64,000 bases of DNA from NCBI RefSeq assembly GCF_000427405.1, contig NZ_KE386491.1, forward strand, positions 2,463,001-2,527,000, in the 5' to 3' direction. The position numbers and the translations under genes are program-made. This DNA comes from Flectobacillus major DSM 103. GTDB lineage: Bacteria > Bacteroidota > Bacteroidia > Cytophagales > Spirosomataceae. A model generated the notes under the pieces. It was not told the DNA's origin and did not search any database. It saw only the letters and a list, made by a program, of their open reading frames with translations. Shown here one piece after another: positions 37,258-46,701 of this stretch (the stretch's first letter is position 1; every line of letters begins with the position of its first letter).

Positions 37258-38124
37258 ATGAAATTTTATTTTCAATTCATCTTAATTTTATTTTCTTTTA
37301 CAACTAGCTTCTCACAACAAAAAAAGAAAAACGTGCAAATAACCACATTTAAAGAAGACAGTATTTACTCTCATTATCTCCAACGACAAGTACAGCTTAG
37401 TCTCATTATACCTAATAAAGTCGGGCATTCAATGGAACTATTGTTGTGCAATGATGGGCAAGATTTTCCTGCATTACACCTTCAGCCTACGATTGATTCA
37501 CTGTTGGCTCATCATCATACAAAAGCTTTTTTGACAGTGGGTATTCACGCCAACGATAACCGTATTAACGAATATGGTACAGCAGCACAAGCCGACTACA
37601 AAAATCGAGGAAATAGAGCAGGCTTGCATGCCTTATTTGTTATCAATGAATTAATTCCCTATTTAGAACACCACTATGCTATTCAACGCAGCTCGGAGGC
37701 TAGGGTTTTTGCGGGGTTTTCGTTAGGTGGCCTTTCAGCATTCGATATTGTGTGGCATAATGCACAGGTTTTTGCCAAAACAGGGGTTTTTTCGGGGGCT
37801 TTGTGGTGGCGACAAAAAGCTGAGGAAGATGGATATACCGACGAACATGACCGTATTATTCATAAATTAGTAAAGGCGGGCTTGTACAAGCATGGACTTA
37901 AATTCTGGTTTCAGGCTGGTACAAACGATGAAAAAGACGATAGAAATAACAATGGTGTTATTGATGCTATTGACGATACCCTCGACCTAATAGCGGCTTT
38001 AAAAGCAAAGGGATACCACCACAATGACGTTCATTATCATGAAGTGGCTGGCGGCGAGCATAATCCTCACACATGGGGAAAGGCGATGCCTCATTTCCTG
38101 AAATGGGCTTTTGGCAGTGAGTGA
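37258..38124 (+). CDS. Secreted esterase family alpha/beta hydrolase (PF00756-like)
   Basis: Exported 288-residue serine esterase of the enterochelin esterase/esterase D type. A signal peptide covers residues 1-19 (ending SFSQ). The nucleophile is Ser155 in AGFSLGGLSAFD, an acidic residue lies in QAGTNDEKDDRNNNGVID (which also resembles a calcium loop), and the base is the His in VAGGEHNPHTW near the end. Close relatives release feruloyl or acetyl groups from plant polysaccharides or hydrolyse siderophores. Its stop codon is formed inside the first unit of an 8-bp tandem repeat, so the array begins exactly at the gene's end and cannot alter the protein. Confidence 0.82.
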   Translation: MKFYFQFILILFSFTTSFSQQKKKNVQITTFKEDSIYSHYLQRQVQLSLIIPNKVGHSMELLLCNDGQDFPALHLQPTIDSLLAHHHTKAFLTVGIHANDNRINEYGTAAQADYKNRGNRAGLHALFVINELIPYLEHHYAIQRSSEARVFAGFSLGGLSAFDIVWHNAQVFAKTGVFSGALWWRQKAEEDGYTDEHDRIIHKLVKAGLYKHGLKFWFQAGTNDEKDDRNNNGVIDAIDDTLDLIAALKAKGYHHNDVHYHEVAGGEHNPHTWGKAMPHFLKWAFGSE

Positions 38125-38312
38125 TTTAGTGATTTAGTGATTTAGTGATTTAGTGATTTAGTGATTTAGTGATTTAGTGATTTAGTGATTTAGTGATTGA
38201 GTGATTGAGTGATTTAGTGATTTAGTGATTTAGTGATTTAGTGATTTAGTGATTTAGTGATTTAGTGATTTAGTGATTTAGTGATTTAGTGATTTAGTGA
38301 TTTAGTGATTTA
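38121..38312 (+). repeat. Tandem repeat, 24 copies of GTGATTTA
   Basis: Twenty-four head-to-tail 8-bp units, with partial GTGA units on each side. Only units 10 and 11 (38193-38208) differ (GTGATTGA). The array begins at the stop codon of the esterase and ends about 230 bases before the DUF5686 gene. Every unit carries stop codons in some frames. About 45 bases beyond it, 38370-38391 contains the reverse complement of the motif (ATCACTCAATCACAATCACT). Confidence 0.97.
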
Positions 38313-38545
38313 GTGAAACGGCAGCTCAATATTTTGAGTTCCCCAAATAGCTTCTTTTTTTCAAAATAATCACTCAATCACAATCACTAACTGAAGAAGG
38401 CTATCTCTACGAAGATTTTTGTCAAATACGTTTTTTTCTTCATTTTAACATTTTTTCACATAATAAATTATCGTGAAACAACCTTTTTATCCTTTCTTGC
38501 ATCTACAAATCACAAAACCTCCCACATTTAAAGCTCACTCAACCT

Positions 38546-41176
38546 ATGATTTTATTCCGTTACTATTTTACTTTATCATGCTTTCTGCTTATTTCATTAA
38601 CTACCTTGGCCGATTCGGGTGTAAAAGGCTCTATTAAAAATAGCAAAGGTGAAGCTCTTTCCTTTGCTTCTATCTTGGTAAAAGGGGCATCTAAAGGAAC
38701 TATGGCCAACGAAGATGGTCAATATGAACTTTCGCTTCCTTCAGGCAATTACACACTTGTATTTCAGTACCTAAGCCATAAAACCTTAGAAAAAAACATA
38801 GAAGTAAAGGACGATTATCTGACCATAAATGTCAGCTTGGAAGAACAGTCGATTAGCCTAAATGAAATCAAATTTTCGGCACAAAAAGAAGACCCCGCCT
38901 ACACCATTATGCGAAAGGCTATTTCAATGTCCAGATTCCATATTCTCGAAATTAGCAGTTATTCGGCACGTACTTACGTAAAAGGTACTGGTAAAATCAA
39001 GGATGTAACAGGCATAGTAAAGCTGTTGGCTGGCAAAAAAATTGAAAAAGAAACTGGTCTTAAAATCGGACAAACCTATATTCTGGAATCTATCAATGAT
39101 ATTGCGTTTGCTCAGCCCAATGTTATCAAAGAAAAAATTATTTCAAACCGAAGCAATTTTCCTCCTCAACTTCAATCTAACAGTGGCAACCTCATTACTT
39201 TTGCCCGCACCAATTTTTACGCTCCTAAAATTGGCCCTATGATTTCGCCACTGTCGCCTTCGGCTTTGGCGTATTATCGCTTTAGCTACGAAGGAATGTT
39301 TGAAGACCGTGGTGTACAGGTCAATAAAATTCGGATTACGCCTAAATCGTCGGGAGAAGATGTTTTTTCGGGAACAATCAATATTATTGAAGACTCATGG
39401 GCTATTCATAGCCTCGACCTCCGCTACAAGGATGAAAATGGCGATTACACCCTCAAACAACTTTTTTCGCCCTTCAAAGATGTTTGGATGCCTGTATATT
39501 TTGATGCTGGGTTTTCGGTATCAGTTTTGGGCATAGAAGCCGAAGGCCGCTACGTAACCAATGTCCGAAACTATGCTGTAAATGTAAACCCAAAATACCA
39601 CCAACAACCTGTGGTAATTGATGAAAAAATTGATAAAGCCGAAGCAAAAGAGTTGAAAAAACAAGGAGTCGATAAAAGTTTGGCTCTAAAACAGCAACAA
39701 CTGACTCGCAAACAGCTCAAAAAGGTATTAAAAGATTTTGAGAAAGAAGATAAAAAAGAAAGAAAAGCCCAAAATGAAGACATAACCATTGTTCGTGATT
39801 ATAGCTTAGAGGTTGATTCTCTTTCCAAAAAACGAAGCAATGATTTTTGGAATACCGAACGCCAAGTTCCTCTTACCGATTTTGAGGTAAAAGGTTATCA
39901 GCAAGCCGATAGCCTCAATAAAGTGAATGAAGATAAAAACAAAAAGGACTCTATCCGAAATTTACCTAAGTTTAAGTTGTCGCATATTCTTACAGGCAAA
40001 TATTATAATTATGGTAAACGAGATATTTTGTTTGGTTATCAGCGTACACTCAGTTATAACTCGCCATTGACCAACAATATTCCTCCTTTTGGAAGCTTTG
40101 CCAATGCTGTTGAGGGCTATTATTTAGATGCCAATATCCGCTATACCCAACGCAATAAGTTACTTAGTCGCATGGAAATTGGAGCAGATGCCCGTTATTC
40201 GTTGGGTCGTCAACGCCTCAATGGCACAGTTGAATGGAATTATATCAAAAACTATACGCAGTATCGTTTCAAATCAGGACGATTTGTGTACCAATTCAAC
40301 GAGCAACAGCCTATTACTCCTTTTGGAAATTTATTATATACCTTGCTTTGGGAACAAAATTTTATGAAGGTTTATGAAAAAACGTTTGTCAATGCTGAAT
40401 TCAGGCATCAACTTTCGGCCAAACTGACGGCTCTTACTGATATAGAATGGTCGGAAAGAAGTCCACTTGAGAATCTTTCCAACTTCAAATCGTGGATAGA
40501 TGTAAAAGACCGTGTTTTTGAAAGCAATACTCCAGCAATTGCAGAAGCCAATAATGCTAATTTTCAACAACATAATAGTGTTATCTGGAATGTAGGCTTA
40601 ACGATTAGGCCATTTGCCAAAACCTCTAAATTTAATGGACGAGAGTACATTTCTAATTATAGAAATCCTATTTTTAGAATCAAAAATAGAATGGGGCTTT
40701 CGGAAAGCAATAAATTTCATCGCCTCGAAGCAGAATATGAACAGGTATTTGATTTGAAAAAAATAGGCGACTTGCATTTGTTTCTTTCTGGAGGTGGATT
40801 TATCGACAAACCAACCTATATTACCGATTACAAGCATTTTAATGGCAATCAGATTTTCTTTAGACGTGACGAGCTTTTCAATTCTTTCCGTAACCTTAGC
40901 TATTATCAATTTAGTACTACAGGAAATTATTTTCAAGCACACGCCCAACAAGACTTTAGAACGTTGTTGTTAAGCAAAATCAATGTATTAGGATTATATG
41001 GTATCAAAGAATCTGTTTTTGCTAACTATTTGCACGTGGCTAATCAAAAGCTCAATTATGTAGAAGTAGGTTATGGTATTTCGGGAATCGGCAAATTCTT
41101 GGGCTTGGAAGTTGTAAGCAACTTTATGAATGGCAAATACGACGCAACGGTTTTGCGTGTGAAGTTTAATAGATAA
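38546..41176 (+). CDS. DUF5686 outer-membrane protein with carboxypeptidase-like domain, paralogue 1
   Basis: Predicted outer-membrane protein of 876 residues. Signal peptide to about residue 22, then a carboxypeptidase-D regulatory-like domain (about 26-108, VKGSIKNSKGEALSFASILVKG), then the DUF5686 region starting DPAYTIMRKAISMS and finishing in a long series of alternating beta strands up to the terminal aromatic-basic VLRVKFNR, as in barrel proteins. Residues about 365-440 are an insertion rich in Lys, Glu and Gln (coiled-coil-like) that the paralogue at 55790 lacks. The family is universal in Bacteroidota but of unknown function; transport or assembly in the outer membrane is plausible. 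Monocistronic; terminator at 41224. Confidence 0.85.
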   Translation: MILFRYYFTLSCFLLISLTTLADSGVKGSIKNSKGEALSFASILVKGASKGTMANEDGQYELSLPSGNYTLVFQYLSHKTLEKNIEVKDDYLTINVSLEEQSISLNEIKFSAQKEDPAYTIMRKAISMSRFHILEISSYSARTYVKGTGKIKDVTGIVKLLAGKKIEKETGLKIGQTYILESINDIAFAQPNVIKEKIISNRSNFPPQLQSNSGNLITFARTNFYAPKIGPMISPLSPSALAYYRFSYEGMFEDRGVQVNKIRITPKSSGEDVFSGTINIIEDSWAIHSLDLRYKDENGDYTLKQLFSPFKDVWMPVYFDAGFSVSVLGIEAEGRYVTNVRNYAVNVNPKYHQQPVVIDEKIDKAEAKELKKQGVDKSLALKQQQLTRKQLKKVLKDFEKEDKKERKAQNEDITIVRDYSLEVDSLSKKRSNDFWNTERQVPLTDFEVKGYQQADSLNKVNEDKNKKDSIRNLPKFKLSHILTGKYYNYGKRDILFGYQRTLSYNSPLTNNIPPFGSFANAVEGYYLDANIRYTQRNKLLSRMEIGADARYSLGRQRLNGTVEWNYIKNYTQYRFKSGRFVYQFNEQQPITPFGNLLYTLLWEQNFMKVYEKTFVNAEFRHQLSAKLTALTDIEWSERSPLENLSNFKSWIDVKDRVFESNTPAIAEANNANFQQHNSVIWNVGLTIRPFAKTSKFNGREYISNYRNPIFRIKNRMGLSESNKFHRLEAEYEQVFDLKKIGDLHLFLSGGGFIDKPTYITDYKHFNGNQIFFRRDELFNSFRNLSYYQFSTTGNYFQAHAQQDFRTLLLSKINVLGLYGIKESVFANYLHVANQKLNYVEVGYGISGIGKFLGLEVVSNFMNGKYDATVLRVKFNR

Positions 41177-41223
41177 TGTGATTAAGAGCTTAAATTGATT
41201 TTACCGATGCTCTAAATCAGGTT

Positions 41224-41265
41224 TTTCCTATTAGCTAGCAAACAAAGTCGCTAGCTAATAGGAAA
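41224..41265. terminator. CCTATTAGC-family inverted repeat (bidirectional terminator)
   Basis: A perfect 16-bp stem (41224-41239 with 41250-41265) with a 10-base loop lies between convergent DUF5686 and PIG-L genes. Apart from one base in the arm it is nearly the same as the hairpin at 8736. Confidence 0.75.
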
Positions 41266-41324
41266 GATGTTCAATACAAACCCTTTAATTCTACAAATAC
41301 ACATTCGGAACTCAATGCTTTTCC

Positions 41325-43835
41325 TTATTTGCCTACCGAAATCAAATTGGCAAATAACCTAAATGCTCCAGAAACCCCCGCAGGTAATTGACGAAAGAAG
41401 GCATATCCTGTAAATACATAATGTCCTTTGCCATATTTGGTATACAACAATCCACCATCTAAAGGCTTTTCGTTGGGGTCATTTGAAGAAATCACAGTTT
41501 CATATTTAGCATCCCATTCATTCGAGAAATATAGCCCCCTTTCCTGAATCCACCCTTCAAAATCCTTTGAAGTAATTTTGTTAGGTGTATTTAATAAAGG
41601 ATGGTTGGGCTTCAAAAATCGTACTTCGGCTTCTTCTACGGTAACTCGTTCGCGTGATAATTTGAATTCGTAAGGGCCCATTCCTCCATCTATTTTCTGA
41701 AGATTATTATTTACCTGATATTGCACTACAACGTTTCCTCCGTTTTGAACATACTCCATCAGCTTTTTCTGATACAACTTCAAATGAGCTTCTGTATTGT
41801 AGGCTCGTACCCCTATTACAATGGCATCGTACTTACTCAAATCATCGTCTAGCTCTTTGTCGCCAAGCATAGTTACTTTATAGCCAATTTGACGCAATGC
41901 GGCAGGAACTTCATCGCCTGCCCCCAAAATATATCCAATTTGTGTTCCCTTTTTCTTAATATCTAATTTCACAAGCTTGGCTTCGGCCGTTGGGAATAGG
42001 GTTTGAGGCGGAATATGGTCGTATGCTACTGTTAGCATACCTTTGTCCGATACGCCATTGCTTGTTTGAACAACCGCTTTCATTGTTCCTTCCAAAGCCC
42101 CAATGTTGGTAATATCGGTTGGAAATACCTTGAAAGTAACTTTTTGTTCTTGGTATTTATTAGAAAACTGAAAAATCGTAGTGGTGGGGTCTACTCGCCA
42201 GCCTTTGGGTACTTCAAGGGCAATACTTCCTTTGGCATCGGCTTTATTGGCTTTTAGTGTAACCTCTACCGTTTTGGGCTGATTATCAGCAAATACATAT
42301 ACTTTATCGGCAATATTAGCTGCTACTTCAGGGCGAATCTCGAATGTACGATACAACTCGCCACGAACTTCGTCGGTATATTTATAAATGATAGGACTCG
42401 CCCATGTGATTTTTTGTCCTGCAATATTAAAGGTAAATTGAGCTTGCAAATCGGCAGGCTTTTCGGGTAATCCAATCAACTGTTGGTCATTGACAGTATA
42501 CATCCCTTTACCCATTTTTTTCTCGGCTAACCAATAAGGCTGAGTGAGTGGCTGATTCTGAGGAATAATAACAGAAAAATTAATTCGATTGAGTTCATTA
42601 TTTCCCAGATTTTGATTCAGTGTGGTATCTTTCCCCAAACCTACCATTTTGATTTTCTCCAATACAATTGCCTGATTACTGCGTTTAATAAAAGTAGCGG
42701 CGATATTGACGTTTTCCCCTCCTACGGCAGCATATTCATTAGGATTAGCTTCAAAATAAAGCCCCGTACAGGCTACAATTAAGTTTTCAAGTTCTTTCTT
42801 TTTCTGTGCTTTCCAATACTCATCGTCTAGGGTTTCTAGTTTTTGATAAGCCTTTACCAAAATAGGCACAATTGTTTCGGGTGTTTCGGGCTTAAATTGC
42901 TGAATAGCCTCGTTGATAATAGCCTGAATAGCCTCGCCCCCTTTTACCCTACTCCAAGAAATATCTACACCATCGAAAGCATCCTGTATCGCTTTTTCAC
43001 CAAATTTATGCACCAAGTACTCAGGGCGAGCTCCACGCCCACGAGGTACACCAAAACCCTGCGACTTGTGTTGAGAACGGCTTTCGGCAGCAATTTCATT
43101 ATAGGATTTTCCCAACAATGGGTTATATACGCCAATATCTACTTGAATAAAGTCTTTTTCAGCAGGCTTCTGCGTTTGCGATACCGTACCAAAATTAAAG
43201 GTATTCCACACTACCCTTTTGGCCTGCCAAGGTTTTACAAACTTCAATTGTTCAGGAAACTGTGAAGGGTCGGCAGCAGCGTGAAAAGCCTCTTCAGCTA
43301 GTACCGCCGAAGCCGAGTGATTACCATGCCCTGCACGAGCATCTGGCGGAAAACGACAAATAATAATATCAGGGCGTAAATTTCTGATTCGCCAAACTAC
43401 ATCCGACAAAACGGCTTGTTTGCCCCAAACCTCTAGTGTTTCTTCTGTATTTTTAGAAAACCCAAAATCATTTGCACGAGTAAAATACTGTTCGGGGCCG
43501 TCTATAGCACGAGCAGCAAGTAGCTCTTGTGACCGAATCAACCCCATCAATTCGGCCTGTTCCGAGCCTATAAGGTTTTGCCCTCCATCGCCACGGGTAA
43601 TAGACAAATACGAAGTACGTACTTTACGCTCTTTGGCCAGCCACGATAGCATAATGGTGTTTTCGTCGTCGGGGTGAGCTGCTATATACAAGGCCGAGCC
43701 TAGTACATTGAGTTTTTTTAAGTTGAGCAAAATGTCGCCAGTAGGCATTGGCTTGACAGGCTGAGCCTTTGCCGATACAATACCCAAGGCACAAATACCA
43801 ACCCATACCAATAGTGTTCTTGTAAGTTGTAACAT
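41325..43835 (-). CDS. Large PIG-L family deacetylase
   Basis: Exported 836-residue protein with an N-terminal zinc-dependent PIG-L/LmbE deacetylase domain (about 45-290). The metal site is AHPDDE (residues 53-58) plus HGNHSAS near residue 168. A signal peptide ends at AKAQ. Residues about 300-590 include all-beta, probably immunoglobulin-like, segments. The C-terminal 220 residues contain KYDAIVIGVRAYNTEAHL and YVQNGGNVVVQYQVN, typical of a ThuA/amidotransferase-like flavodoxin-type fold without a visible catalytic Cys. Family members deacetylate N-acetyl sugars, as in bacillithiol or GPI biosynthesis, but secreted multi-domain versions like this are uncharacterised and may act on peptidoglycan or glycans. 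Monocistronic. A possible minus-strand -7 box lies at 43963-43970. Confidence 0.82.
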   Translation of the reverse strand: MLQLTRTLLVWVGICALGIVSAKAQPVKPMPTGDILLNLKKLNVLGSALYIAAHPDDENTIMLSWLAKERKVRTSYLSITRGDGGQNLIGSEQAELMGLIRSQELLAARAIDGPEQYFTRANDFGFSKNTEETLEVWGKQAVLSDVVWRIRNLRPDIIICRFPPDARAGHGNHSASAVLAEEAFHAAADPSQFPEQLKFVKPWQAKRVVWNTFNFGTVSQTQKPAEKDFIQVDIGVYNPLLGKSYNEIAAESRSQHKSQGFGVPRGRGARPEYLVHKFGEKAIQDAFDGVDISWSRVKGGEAIQAIINEAIQQFKPETPETIVPILVKAYQKLETLDDEYWKAQKKKELENLIVACTGLYFEANPNEYAAVGGENVNIAATFIKRSNQAIVLEKIKMVGLGKDTTLNQNLGNNELNRINFSVIIPQNQPLTQPYWLAEKKMGKGMYTVNDQQLIGLPEKPADLQAQFTFNIAGQKITWASPIIYKYTDEVRGELYRTFEIRPEVAANIADKVYVFADNQPKTVEVTLKANKADAKGSIALEVPKGWRVDPTTTIFQFSNKYQEQKVTFKVFPTDITNIGALEGTMKAVVQTSNGVSDKGMLTVAYDHIPPQTLFPTAEAKLVKLDIKKKGTQIGYILGAGDEVPAALRQIGYKVTMLGDKELDDDLSKYDAIVIGVRAYNTEAHLKLYQKKLMEYVQNGGNVVVQYQVNNNLQKIDGGMGPYEFKLSRERVTVEEAEVRFLKPNHPLLNTPNKITSKDFEGWIQERGLYFSNEWDAKYETVISSNDPNEKPLDGGLLYTKYGKGHYVFTGYAFFRQLPAGVSGAFRLFANLISVGK

Positions 43836-44230
43836 ATAATGAATTGAGAATATTTAATCAATTAGTTAAAATACGTGTAAAATGCTTGTGTAAAAACCAA
43901 TTGAATTTGTGTTTTAATAGGAAAAATAAGCGGTTTTTTTGAGCTATATCCCAATATTAGCCCAAAAGTAATCAACAACCGATAAACCCTTGTTATTAAA
44001 AGGTAAATAACGATATATCAGCTATTGTTATACAATACCCATTGTAGGTTTGGGAGAAGAGATAAAAATCAATTTTGTCCAATAAAATATTGGAATAATT
44101 TTTTTATACCAACACAAAAAGTATATTTGTACAAATGGTATTTTTTTAATTTTAGCTTTAACTAAAACGAGAATCCATTTTGTAATAATCAATATCTCAA
44201 CTATTTATCCAACCAAACTATTTAACCCAC
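43836..44230. other. Divergent promoter region of PIG-L and hppA genes
   Basis: No gene is present. The region holds a possible minus-strand -7 box (43963-43970, TACTTTTG) for the PIG-L gene and a plus-strand box at 44122-44129 for hppA. Nothing else stands out. Confidence 0.5.
44122..44129 (+). promoter_or_regulatory. -7 box (TATATTTG) of hppA
   Basis: This fits TAnnTTTG and predicts a start near 44136 with a leader of about 95 bases. The nearest TTG upstream is 28 bases away, longer than the usual spacing. Confidence 0.5.
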
Positions 44231-46462
44231 ATGAATGATATTATCTATTTAGTACCCGCTTTTGGTGTTATTGGATTACTTTACACATTTTGGCGTTTCA
44301 ACTGGGTATCTAGTCAGCCCGCAGGCGATGCCAATATGCAAAAACTCTCAGGTTATATTGCTGACGGAGCAATTGCATTTTTGAAAGCTGAGTGGAAAAT
44401 TCTCGCCTATTTTGCTATTCCTACGGCAGTCTTATTGTTTTGGTTAGGCTCTGATGAAGGCACAGTCGAGCGTCCTATTCACTCCTCTCCAGTTATTGCA
44501 TTAGCTTTTCTGATTGGGGCTATTTTTTCGGCAACGGCTGGTTATGTAGGTATGAAAATAGCTACCAAAGCCAACGTTCGTACAGCACAGGCAGCTCGGA
44601 CATCGTTAGCCAAAGCCCTGGAGGTATCATTTACTGGTGGCTCGGTAATGGGCATGGGGGTAGCAGGCTTGGCAGTATTGGGGTTGGGTGGTCTTTTTAT
44701 TATTTTTTATCACCTTTTTGCTGAAGGACAAGGGCTTACTTCAGTAGAGATGAAAAAAGCTATCGAAGTATTAGCAGGTTTTTCATTAGGAGCTGAGTCT
44801 ATTGCCTTATTTGCTCGTGTTGGAGGTGGTATTTATACCAAAGCCGCTGATGTTGGTGCTGATTTGGTTGGAAAAGTAGAAGCGGGTATTCCTGAAGATG
44901 ATGTCAGAAACCCCGCCACTATTGCCGATAACGTAGGCGATAACGTGGGCGATGTAGCGGGTATGGGAGCCGATTTGTTTGGCTCGTATGTGGCTACGAT
45001 TCTGGCAACAATGGTACTGGGACAAGAAATAGATGTGATTGATAATTTTGGAGGGTTTTCGCCAGTGTTGCTTCCTATGCTGATTGCAGGTGTTGGCTTA
45101 TTGGCTTCGTTGGTTTCGACCTTTTTTGTACGCATCAAAAGCGAAGAGGCTTCAGTACAAAATGCCCTGAATCTTGGTAACTGGATGTCTATCATTATTA
45201 CCTTTATTACTTCATATTTTTTGGTAAAACATATTCTTCCCGAAACCCTAAATTTACGAGGATTTGAATTTTCGTCGAATGGTGTTTTCTATGCTATTAT
45301 AGTAGGCTTGGTAGTAGGGGCACTTATGTCGGCTATTACCGAATATTATACCGCAATGGGTAAGCGTCCTGTTCTTTCTATTATCGAAAAGTCAGGCACT
45401 GGGCATGCTACCAATATTATCGGGGGGTTAGCCGTAGGCATGGAGTCGACGGTATTGCCTATTTTGGTTCTAGCAGCAGGGATTATTTTGTCATACAAAT
45501 TTGCGGGACTTTACGGTGTGTCTATTGCAGCGGCGGGTATGATGGCCACAACGGCTATGCAATTAGCCATTGATGCCTTTGGCCCTATTGCTGATAACGC
45601 TGGCGGTATTGCCGAAATGTCGCAACTTCCTCCTGAAGTTCGTGGCCGCACCGACAATTTGGATGCCGTTGGAAATACCACTGCCGCTACTGGAAAAGGA
45701 TTTGCTATTGCTTCGGCGGCACTTACTTCGCTGGCATTGTTTGCAGCATTTGTGGGTATTGCAGGTATCAAGGCCATAGATATTTATAAAGCCGATGTAC
45801 TGGCAGGCTTGTTTGTAGGCGGTATGATTCCTTTTATTTTCAGTGCTTTGTGTATTTCGGCAGTAGGAAAAGCTGCTATGGAGATGGTCAATGAGGTACG
45901 TCGTCAATTCCGTGAAATTCCAGGAATTATGGAATATAAAGCCGAACCTGAATATGAAAAATGTGTGGCTATCTCGACAGAGGCTTCTATTCGTCAAATG
46001 ATTTTGCCGGGGGCTATTGCTTTGATTTCGCCCGTGGTGGTTGGCTTTACTTTTGGGCCAGAAGTGCTTGGTGGTATGCTGGCTGGCGTAACAGTTTCGG
46101 GTGTTTTAATGGGCATGTTCCAGTCAAATGCTGGTGGTGCTTGGGATAATGCCAAAAAGTCCTTTGAAAAAGGAGTGGTTATTAATGGAGAAACATTTTA
46201 TAAAAAATCAGAACCTCATAAGGCTTCGGTTACAGGCGATACGGTAGGTGACCCATTCAAAGATACCTCTGGCCCTTCTATGAATATTCTTATCAAACTA
46301 ATGTCGATTGTTTCGTTGGTTATTGCTCCGTATATCGCTGTTACATCGGACGTTACAGTCAAAGAGCCTATTCCTACTGTGGAGACACTCACCCCTCAAT
46401 TAGCAACAGAAATGCCTGTTTCAGATTCTGTAAAGAATCTTGAAGGAAAAGTAAAAAAATAA
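44231..46462 (+). CDS. hppA: K+-dependent membrane-bound pyrophosphatase
   Basis: Inner-membrane ion-pumping pyrophosphatase, 743 residues, about 16 membrane helices, coupling hydrolysis of pyrophosphate to Na+ and/or H+ export. The substrate site is plain: [20 protein letters not shown] (about 198-217), then [28 protein letters not shown], and a C-terminal GGAWDNAKK with [13 protein letters not shown]. At the ion-selectivity position the motif reads [11 protein letters not shown] with Ala485; K+-independent proton pumps have Lys here, so this is predicted to be K+-dependent, the class that includes Na+ pumps and Na+,H+ pumps. Which ion is moved cannot be settled by eye. The last 40 residues form an extra tail past the usual end. 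Strong hairpin after the stop. Confidence 0.95.
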   Translation: MNDIIYLVPAFGVIGLLYTFWRFNWVSSQPAGDANMQKLSGYIADGAIAFLKAEWKILAYFAIPTAVLLFWLGSDEGTVERPIHSSPVIALAFLIGAIFSATAGYVGMKIATKANVRTAQAARTSLAKALEVSFTGGSVMGMGVAGLAVLGLGGLFIIFYHLFAEGQGLTSVEMKKAIEVLAGFSLGAESIALFARVGGGIYTKAADVGADLVGKVEAGIPEDDVRNPATIADNVGDNVGDVAGMGADLFGSYVATILATMVLGQEIDVIDNFGGFSPVLLPMLIAGVGLLASLVSTFFVRIKSEEASVQNALNLGNWMSIIITFITSYFLVKHILPETLNLRGFEFSSNGVFYAIIVGLVVGALMSAITEYYTAMGKRPVLSIIEKSGTGHATNIIGGLAVGMESTVLPILVLAAGIILSYKFAGLYGVSIAAAGMMATTAMQLAIDAFGPIADNAGGIAEMSQLPPEVRGRTDNLDAVGNTTAATGKGFAIASAALTSLALFAAFVGIAGIKAIDIYKADVLAGLFVGGMIPFIFSALCISAVGKAAMEMVNEVRRQFREIPGIMEYKAEPEYEKCVAISTEASIRQMILPGAIALISPVVVGFTFGPEVLGGMLAGVTVSGVLMGMFQSNAGGAWDNAKKSFEKGVVINGETFYKKSEPHKASVTGDTVGDPFKDTSGPSMNILIKLMSIVSLVIAPYIAVTSDVTVKEPIPTVETLTPQLATEMPVSDSVKNLEGKVKK

Positions 46463-46479
46463 TGTTTGATTAAAATTTT

Positions 46480-46517
46480 ACATTCCTTAGCAAACTTATT
46501 TGTTTGCTAAGGAATGT
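46480..46517 (+). terminator. Terminator hairpin after hppA
   Basis: A perfect 16-bp stem (46480-46495 with 46502-46517) with a 6-base loop starts 18 bases after the stop. Its arm (CCTTAGCAAAC) is a variant of the CCTATTAGC family seen elsewhere in the window. Confidence 0.75.
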
Positions 46518-46701
46518 GTATAGACTGGCAAATAAATTTTGTTACTCCTTAAAATTAGGCACTATCAACAATGTCTGCCCAAAATTCTCTCTAATTATAA
46601 GTTTACTCTGAGGCTATCATTTTTTTAAGATAAAAATTAAACTAAGTATTTTGCCTCATACTTTGAGGTATTTACTCCATGTACAAAGGATAATAAACTG
46701 A

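Noticed and set aside
38121-38312. Repeat array considered as CRISPR
   Set aside because: Units are 8 bp, contiguous and without spacers, and no cas genes are near; it is a simple tandem repeat.
46640-46690. Small hairpin CCTCA...TGAGG near the end of the CE12 gene as a terminator
   Set aside because: The stem is only five bases and no T-run follows on the minus strand.
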